Origin: Mangrovibacter yixingensis
Lineage (GTDB): Bacteria; Pseudomonadota; Gammaproteobacteria; Enterobacterales; Enterobacteriaceae
Length of the DNA stretch: 64,000 nt
Assembly: GCF_020523985.1 (NCBI RefSeq)
Contig: NZ_JAIVKM010000001.1
Location: 1,240,001 to 1,304,000, forward strand
Direction of reading: 5' to 3'
The position numbers and the translations under genes were made by a program. This document shows positions 59,087 to 64,000 of the stretch, in pieces. The notes beneath the pieces were generated by a model that worked only from the letters and a program-made list of their open reading frames with translations, made no database searches and was not told the origin of the DNA. The stretch's first letter is position 1. The number at the start of each line of letters is the position of its first letter.

Positions 59087-60418
59087 ATGGCTGTTAACTA
59101 TACTCAGGCTGTCCGGGGGCAATTTTTTGATATAACTCAGCCTTCAGACGATCCTGCTACCATCGCTGAGCACGCCCGTTACCTGGAAGATGGCCTGCTA
59201 TTACTTGAAAATGGGCATATTCTGGGTTTGTACGACTGGTCTGACGGACAACACTTGCTGAGAAACACGGATGATGTGGCGGATTACCGTGGAAAACTGA
59301 TCGTCCCTGGGTTTGTCGACACCCATCTTCATTATCCACAAACAGAAATGATCGGTGCCTGGGGGGAACAACTGTTGAGCTGGCTGGAAACTTATACCTT
59401 TCCTGTTGAGCGCCAGTTTGAAAGCGAAGCCCATGCTATTCATATGTCAGCCTTTTTCCTGAATCAATTACTCAGTAATGGCACCACAACCGCGCTGGTG
59501 TTTGGCACGGTCCACCCGCAGTCAGTGGATGCGTTATTTAATGTCGCCTTGCAACTTGGCATGCGCCTGATAGCCGGCAAAGTAATGATGGACCGCAATG
59601 CCCCTGATTACTTGACAGAAACGCCCGAGCAGAGCGAGCAGCACACCCGCGAACTAATAACGCGCTGGCACAAAAAAGGGCGGCTTAACTATGCACTCAC
59701 TCCGCGTTTCGCACCCACTTCTTCACCTGAATTGCTGGCGGTGGTTGAACGCCTGCGTACAGAATTTCCAGATATCTGGTTACAAACACATTTAAGTGAA
59801 AACCCCCAGGAAGTGGCGTGGGTAAAAAGCCTGTGGCCTGAACAGAAAAATTACCTCGGGGTTTATGACAGCTACCACCTGACCGGGCGTCGTAGCGTAT
59901 TTGCCCATGCCATTCATCTTGATGACGACGAATGGAACTGCCTGCAGCGTACTGAGTCAGCAGTGGCTTTTTGCCCCACATCCAATCTGTTTTTAGGCAG
60001 TGGGCTGTTTAATTTACAGCGTTGCCAACAACAACGTGTGCGTATTGGCATTGGGACGGATGTCGGGGCAGGTACCACATTCAGCATGTTACGGACTCTT
60101 GGTGAAGCTTACAAAGTGGCGCAGTTGCAATCATTTCGCCTGAGTGCCTGCGAAGCATTTTACTACGCCACTTTAGGGGGGGCTTATGCCCTGGACCTGG
60201 ACAACTACATTGGCAATTTTATGCCTGGCAAAGAAGCTGATTTTGTTGTGCTTGACCCGCAAGCCACACCATTGCAGCGCCTGCGCGACAGCCATTGCCG
60301 CGATATCTACGAGCGATTGTTCGTGCTGATGACCCTTGGGGATGACCGCAATATCTGGCAAACCTGGGTAAATGGGCGGCCTGTATGGTCCAGAGATGAA
60401 TGCGAGGTGGCGGCATGA
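59087..60418 (+). CDS. guaD: Guanine deaminase
   Basis: This 443-residue zinc-dependent amidohydrolase converts guanine to xanthine. Metal ligands are in VDTHLHYPQTEM (near residues 77-88), the QTHLSEN segment, FAHAIHL and IGTDVGAGTTFSML. ALVFGTVHPQSVDALF is typical of GuaD. The length is close to E. coli GuaD (439). It overlaps xdhA by 4 bases (ATGA), so translation is coupled to xanthine oxidation in the next step. Confidence 0.94.
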   Translation: MAVNYTQAVRGQFFDITQPSDDPATIAEHARYLEDGLLLLENGHILGLYDWSDGQHLLRNTDDVADYRGKLIVPGFVDTHLHYPQTEMIGAWGEQLLSWLETYTFPVERQFESEAHAIHMSAFFLNQLLSNGTTTALVFGTVHPQSVDALFNVALQLGMRLIAGKVMMDRNAPDYLTETPEQSEQHTRELITRWHKKGRLNYALTPRFAPTSSPELLAVVERLRTEFPDIWLQTHLSENPQEVAWVKSLWPEQKNYLGVYDSYHLTGRRSVFAHAIHLDDDEWNCLQRTESAVAFCPTSNLFLGSGLFNLQRCQQQRVRIGIGTDVGAGTTFSMLRTLGEAYKVAQLQSFRLSACEAFYYATLGGAYALDLDNYIGNFMPGKEADFVVLDPQATPLQRLRDSHCRDIYERLFVLMTLGDDRNIWQTWVNGRPVWSRDECEVAA

Positions 60419-61881
60419 TTACGTTTTTGCATAACCGGGCACGAACCACACTGACCGATATCGACCCGGATACCACTGTGCTGAACTGGCTGCGTGGCCC
60501 GGCGGGTTGCACGGGAACGAAAGAAGGTTGCGCCTCTGGTGATTGCGGGGCCTGCACGGTGGTCGTTGGCGAACCACAACATGGCAAAATGGTATGGAAA
60601 ACGGCAAATAGCTGCCTGATGCTGGTAAGCCAGTTGCAGGGCAAACAGTTGTTAACCGTGGAAGACCTGGCACAGGGCAATCAGTTACATCCGGCACAGC
60701 AAACCCTTGCCGATAATCACGGCTCCCAGTGTGGTTTTTGCACACCTGGTATTGTGATGTCGATGTTCGCTTTACAAAAGAATGCCCCTGGCGCAGACCG
60801 CCACTCCATTGAGCAACACTTGGGCGGTAACCTCTGCCGCTGCACTGGTTACCGGCCAATCATTGAAGCGGCACAGGCTTTATGCCAGGCACCGGATGAC
60901 GATCAGTTTCAGGCCAATTCAGCCGCTATTGCGCAACAACTGGCACAAATCACCGGCGAAGAAAACGACGACGAAGAAAACGATGCCACAACCGAACTGG
61001 CTGGCGGTAACCACCGTTGCCTGTTACCAAAAGATATTACAAGCCTTGCCCGGTTATACCAGCAATACCCACAAGCACACTTACTGGCTGGTGGAACGGA
61101 CCTTGCGCTGCAGATTACCCAGTTTTACCGCCAGTTACCGCTGCTGATTAGCCTTAATCATGTGAAAGAACTTAGTGCCATCACCGTGACTGATTCCATG
61201 ATAACCCTGGGGGCAACAGCCCGCCTGTCGGACATCGGCCATCAGTTGCAAAGTTACATTCCGGCTTTTAGTGAGATGCTGACACGTTTTGCTTCCTGCC
61301 AGGTTCGTAACCAGGCAACCCTTGCCGGAAACCTGGCAAATGCTTCGCCAATTGGCGATGGTGCGCCAATGTTACTGGCGCTGGGGGCAAGTCTTTCCTT
61401 ACAGTGCGGCGAACAACAACGTGAACTACCACTGGATGACTTTTTCCTCGATTACCGTAAAACCGCACTGGCGCCGGGTGAATTTATTCGCGCTATTCAT
61501 ATTCCAAGAGTGACAGTGTCACCTTCATTTCAGGCATGGAAAGTGTCGAAACGGCGTGAAGACGATATTTCAACAGTATTTGGCGCATTTAATCTGCACC
61601 ATGATCAGGGCGTCATCACCTCAGCCCGGCTGGCATTTGGCGGTATGGCGGCGGTACCGGCCAGAGCACTGGCCTGTGAGTCTGAGCTGTGCGCAAAGCC
61701 GTTATCAGAAACTACATTAGCGGCGGCCTGCTCAGCGCTGGATAAGGATTTCTCTCCAATGTCAGATTTCCGTGGCACAAAAGACTACCGCCTGCAGGTA
61801 GCAAAAAATCTATTGCGCCGTTATTTCATGAGCCAGCTACAAGGCTCAGACCTGGTGGAGGTGAGTCAGTATGTCGGGTAA
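60415..61881 (+). CDS. xdhA: Xanthine dehydrogenase small subunit (FeS/FAD)
   Basis: This 488-residue subunit has an N-terminal plant-type [2Fe-2S] domain (GCTGTKEGCASGDCGACTVVV, about 35-55), a second [2Fe-2S] domain (QCGFCTPGI and NLCRCTGYRPI, about 105-152), and an FAD-binding domain with LLAGGTDLAL near 225. This FeS-FeS-FAD layout is that of bacterial XdhA. It works with XdhB, which holds the molybdenum cofactor. The ATG at 60415 overlaps the guaD stop, and GAGGTGG precedes it. Confidence 0.93.
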   Translation: MITFLHNRARTTLTDIDPDTTVLNWLRGPAGCTGTKEGCASGDCGACTVVVGEPQHGKMVWKTANSCLMLVSQLQGKQLLTVEDLAQGNQLHPAQQTLADNHGSQCGFCTPGIVMSMFALQKNAPGADRHSIEQHLGGNLCRCTGYRPIIEAAQALCQAPDDDQFQANSAAIAQQLAQITGEENDDEENDATTELAGGNHRCLLPKDITSLARLYQQYPQAHLLAGGTDLALQITQFYRQLPLLISLNHVKELSAITVTDSMITLGATARLSDIGHQLQSYIPAFSEMLTRFASCQVRNQATLAGNLANASPIGDGAPMLLALGASLSLQCGEQQRELPLDDFFLDYRKTALAPGEFIRAIHIPRVTVSPSFQAWKVSKRREDDISTVFGAFNLHHDQGVITSARLAFGGMAAVPARALACESELCAKPLSETTLAAACSALDKDFSPMSDFRGTKDYRLQVAKNLLRRYFMSQLQGSDLVEVSQYVG

Positions 61882-64000
61882 CCCAGTAAGCCTTGATGAA
61901 CAGGCACTTAAAGCTCAATTTCTCAACACCTTCAACCAGGGCGCAGGGCGCAGGCAGAAACATGAAAGCGCTGATAACCAGGTGAGTGGCAAAGCCACCT
62001 ATGTTGATGATCGTCTGGTCCTGCCGGGGATGCTCTATTTATGCCCGGTACTCAGCGAACATGCTCATGCCCGCATTATCTCTGTTGATACTGACGCCTG
62101 TTACCAGGTACCCGGCGTAGTCAGGGTGCTTAGCTGGCAGGATGTACCAGGGGAACTGGATATTGGCCCGCTCGCTCCTGGCGACCCATTGTTTGCCAAA
62201 GACACCGTGGAATATCACGGGCAAGTCGTGCTCACGGTTGCGGCGATAACACAGGAAGCTGCACGGGCGGGCGCAATGGCAGCAGTTGTTCGTTACCAGC
62301 CACTGGATGCCGTACTGGATGTAGAAGACGCACTGGCCCGTGAATTGTATGTCGAAGCGCCCCATGTCCACCTGCGGGGCGATGCAACAACCGCGCTTGC
62401 AACGGCACCTAACCGGATTCAGGGGCAGTTCCATATTGGTGGCCAGGAACATTTTTACCTGGAAGGGCAAATCGCAGTGGTACAGCCAGGTGAAGATAAC
62501 CAGGTACAGGTCTGGTCTTCCACCCAGCATCCCACCGAAGTGCAGAAACTGGTGGCATCGGTATTGGGTGTCAGCATGAATAAAGTGACCGTGGATATGC
62601 GCCGCATGGGCGGGGGGTTTGGTGGCAAAGAAACCCAGGCGGCAGGTATTGCCTGCCACGCTGCCCTGGCCGCCAGCCTGACAGGCAAACCGGCAAAAAT
62701 GCGCCTTTCGCGGCGTGATGATATGCGTATAACGGGTAAGCGCCACCCGTTTTTTGTCCGTTACGATGTCGGTTTCACCGACGAAGGTATATTGCATGGC
62801 GTACATATCGATCTTGCCGCCAATTGTGGTTACTCCCTTGATCTGTCTGGATCAATATGCGACAGGGCGATGTTCCACGCCGACAATGCCTATTACCTGG
62901 GCGATGCCCGCATAACAGGCTACCGATGCCGGACCAATCTGGCCTCCAACACGGCCTATCGGGGTTTTGGCGGGCCGCAGGGTATGGTGGCAATCGAACA
63001 AATCATGGACAGAATTGCTCGTGAATGTGGCCTGGATCCGCTTGAGGTTCGCCAGCGTAATTTCTACGGAGCACCGGGGCGTGATATGACCCATTACGGG
63101 CAGCAGGTCACCCATAATCTGGCGGAAGTGCTTACAAGCCAACTGGTTCACAGCGCCCAATATGCAAAGCGCCGGGCAGATATCTCCACCTTTAACCGCA
63201 ATAACCCGGTGCTGAAGCGGGGGCTGGCTATGACGCCAGTGAAGTTTGGCATCTCTTTTACCTCAAGTTTCCTTAACCAGGCTGGGGCGCTTATCCTGAT
63301 TTACACCGATGGCACGGTACAGCTTAACCATGGTGGTACCGAAATGGGCCAGGGGCTGAATACCAAAGTCGCTCAGGTGGTGGCGCAAGTGCTGCAAATA
63401 CCACTGAGCGCCATTCAGGTTACGCCAGCCAGCACCGGGAAAGTACCCAATACCTCGCCTACAGCCGCTTCATCCGGGGCGGATCTTAACGGCAAAGCTG
63501 CGGAAATTGCCGCACAAACTCTGAAAAAACGCCTGACGGATATGCTGTGTGGCTTGCATCAGTGTAAAGAGGAAGAGGTGGTATTTAATAATGGCGTAGT
63601 CCAGGTGCCGGGGAAACACTACGCTTTTGCAGAAGTGGCAACCCTGGGTTGGCTTAACCAGGTACCACTCTCTGCAACGGGTTTCTATAAAGTGCCGGGG
63701 ATCCATTACGACCGGTCGGCAGGTAAAGGTTCGCCGTTCTATTACTTCTCCTGGGGGATGGCTTGTGCCGAGGTGCTGGTGGATACCCTTACCGGGGAAT
63801 ACCGCTTGCTGCGCGCAGACATTTTGCACGATGTGGGGGATTCACTGAACCCAGCTCTGGATATCGGCCAAATTGAGGGGGGCTTTATTCAGGGCGCCGG
63901 ATGGCTGACAACCGAGGAGTTGTGCTGGGATAAAAATGGGCGGTTAGTCACCGATGGGCCTATGAGCTATAAAATTCCGGCAATCAGTGATATTCCGCCT
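61871..64000 (+). CDS. xdhB: Xanthine dehydrogenase molybdenum-binding subunit (3' truncated by window)
   Basis: The frame opens at 61871 inside the end of xdhA (11-base overlap) and stays open to the window end, giving 710 residues. Molybdopterin-binding motifs are present: RRMGGGFGGKETQ (near 245), NTAYRGFGGPQG (near 360), HGGTEMGQGLNTKV (near 490) and GQIEGGFIQGAGW (near 670). It oxidises hypoxanthine and xanthine to urate. Family proteins run to about 780 residues, so about 70 are missing. A maturation factor gene xdhC would be expected next but is outside the window. Confidence 0.93.
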   Translation, partial: MSGNPVSLDEQALKAQFLNTFNQGAGRRQKHESADNQVSGKATYVDDRLVLPGMLYLCPVLSEHAHARIISVDTDACYQVPGVVRVLSWQDVPGELDIGPLAPGDPLFAKDTVEYHGQVVLTVAAITQEAARAGAMAAVVRYQPLDAVLDVEDALARELYVEAPHVHLRGDATTALATAPNRIQGQFHIGGQEHFYLEGQIAVVQPGEDNQVQVWSSTQHPTEVQKLVASVLGVSMNKVTVDMRRMGGGFGGKETQAAGIACHAALAASLTGKPAKMRLSRRDDMRITGKRHPFFVRYDVGFTDEGILHGVHIDLAANCGYSLDLSGSICDRAMFHADNAYYLGDARITGYRCRTNLASNTAYRGFGGPQGMVAIEQIMDRIARECGLDPLEVRQRNFYGAPGRDMTHYGQQVTHNLAEVLTSQLVHSAQYAKRRADISTFNRNNPVLKRGLAMTPVKFGISFTSSFLNQAGALILIYTDGTVQLNHGGTEMGQGLNTKVAQVVAQVLQIPLSAIQVTPASTGKVPNTSPTAASSGADLNGKAAEIAAQTLKKRLTDMLCGLHQCKEEEVVFNNGVVQVPGKHYAFAEVATLGWLNQVPLSATGFYKVPGIHYDRSAGKGSPFYYFSWGMACAEVLVDTLTGEYRLLRADILHDVGDSLNPALDIGQIEGGFIQGAGWLTTEELCWDKNGRLVTDGPMSYKIPAISDIPP

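Noticed and set aside
62039-62806. 255-codon minus-strand frame inside xdhB
   Set aside because: Shadow of xdhB, which shows all molybdopterin motifs; the minus frame has no recognisable domain.

Overview
The window is chromosomal DNA from a member of the Enterobacteriaceae. Almost every protein is a close match in length, motifs and neighbours to an Escherichia coli K-12 protein: the Rsx electron-transport operon, DtpA, Fnr, PntAB, Mlc, the YnfFGH-DmsD reductase system, Tus and Asr. Gene order largely follows the E. coli replication-terminus region. Several E. coli neighbours are absent (cnu, ydgC, ogt, mdtJI, tqsA, ydfZ, dcp) and other genes are present instead. I cannot name the genus. A Ter site next to tus (22309-22332) confirms a fork-trap region. 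I see no phage, insertion sequence with a transposase, CRISPR array, rRNA or tRNA.

Layout. 1-10213: end of pdxY, then gstA, dtpA, nth and rsxEGDCBA with ydgK, all on the minus strand. 10709-19754: ydgJ, a YfeH-like transporter, add, an acetyltransferase, ydgA, manA and fumA. 19929-28164: fumC, tus, Ter, rstB, rstA, folM, ydgI and ydgH. 28702-33606: pntAB, uspE and fnr. 33640-34812 is a long gene-poor stretch. 34813-44113: smrA, a SupH-like phosphatase, ydgD, two asr genes flanking the tiny gene ydgU, modD, two small genes, an M32 carboxypeptidase and the ynfM/ynfL pair. 44256-54827: mlc, bioD2, clcB, the dmsD-ynfH-ynfG-ynfF operon, ynfD, ynfC, speG and ynfB. 55268-58573: ydfI, rspR and ydfG. 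59087-64000: guaD-xdhA-xdhB, a purine catabolic operon cut by the window end.

How the genes work together. The rsx operon (membrane electron transport) and nth (DNA repair) are one oxidative-stress cluster. RstBA lies in the same window as its known target family: both asr copies carry RstA-box-like sites. fnr has an Fnr-like site at its own promoter, and the anaerobic YnfFGH/DmsD system is nearby. guaD converts guanine to xanthine and XdhAB oxidises it; a perfect inverted pair of LacI/PurR-type half boxes sits upstream.

The most unusual observation is a 140-bp intergenic element present three times (12918-13057, 14807-14946, 56795-56935 inverted). It is strongly conserved, contains two long stem-loops, and each copy lies between two copies of a transcription-terminator hairpin. 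The hairpin differs between loci but is duplicated within each locus. Removing the element and one hairpin restores an ordinary terminator with its A and T tracts. This looks like a small non-autonomous mobile element that inserts at terminators and duplicates them. I do not recognise it as a described family.
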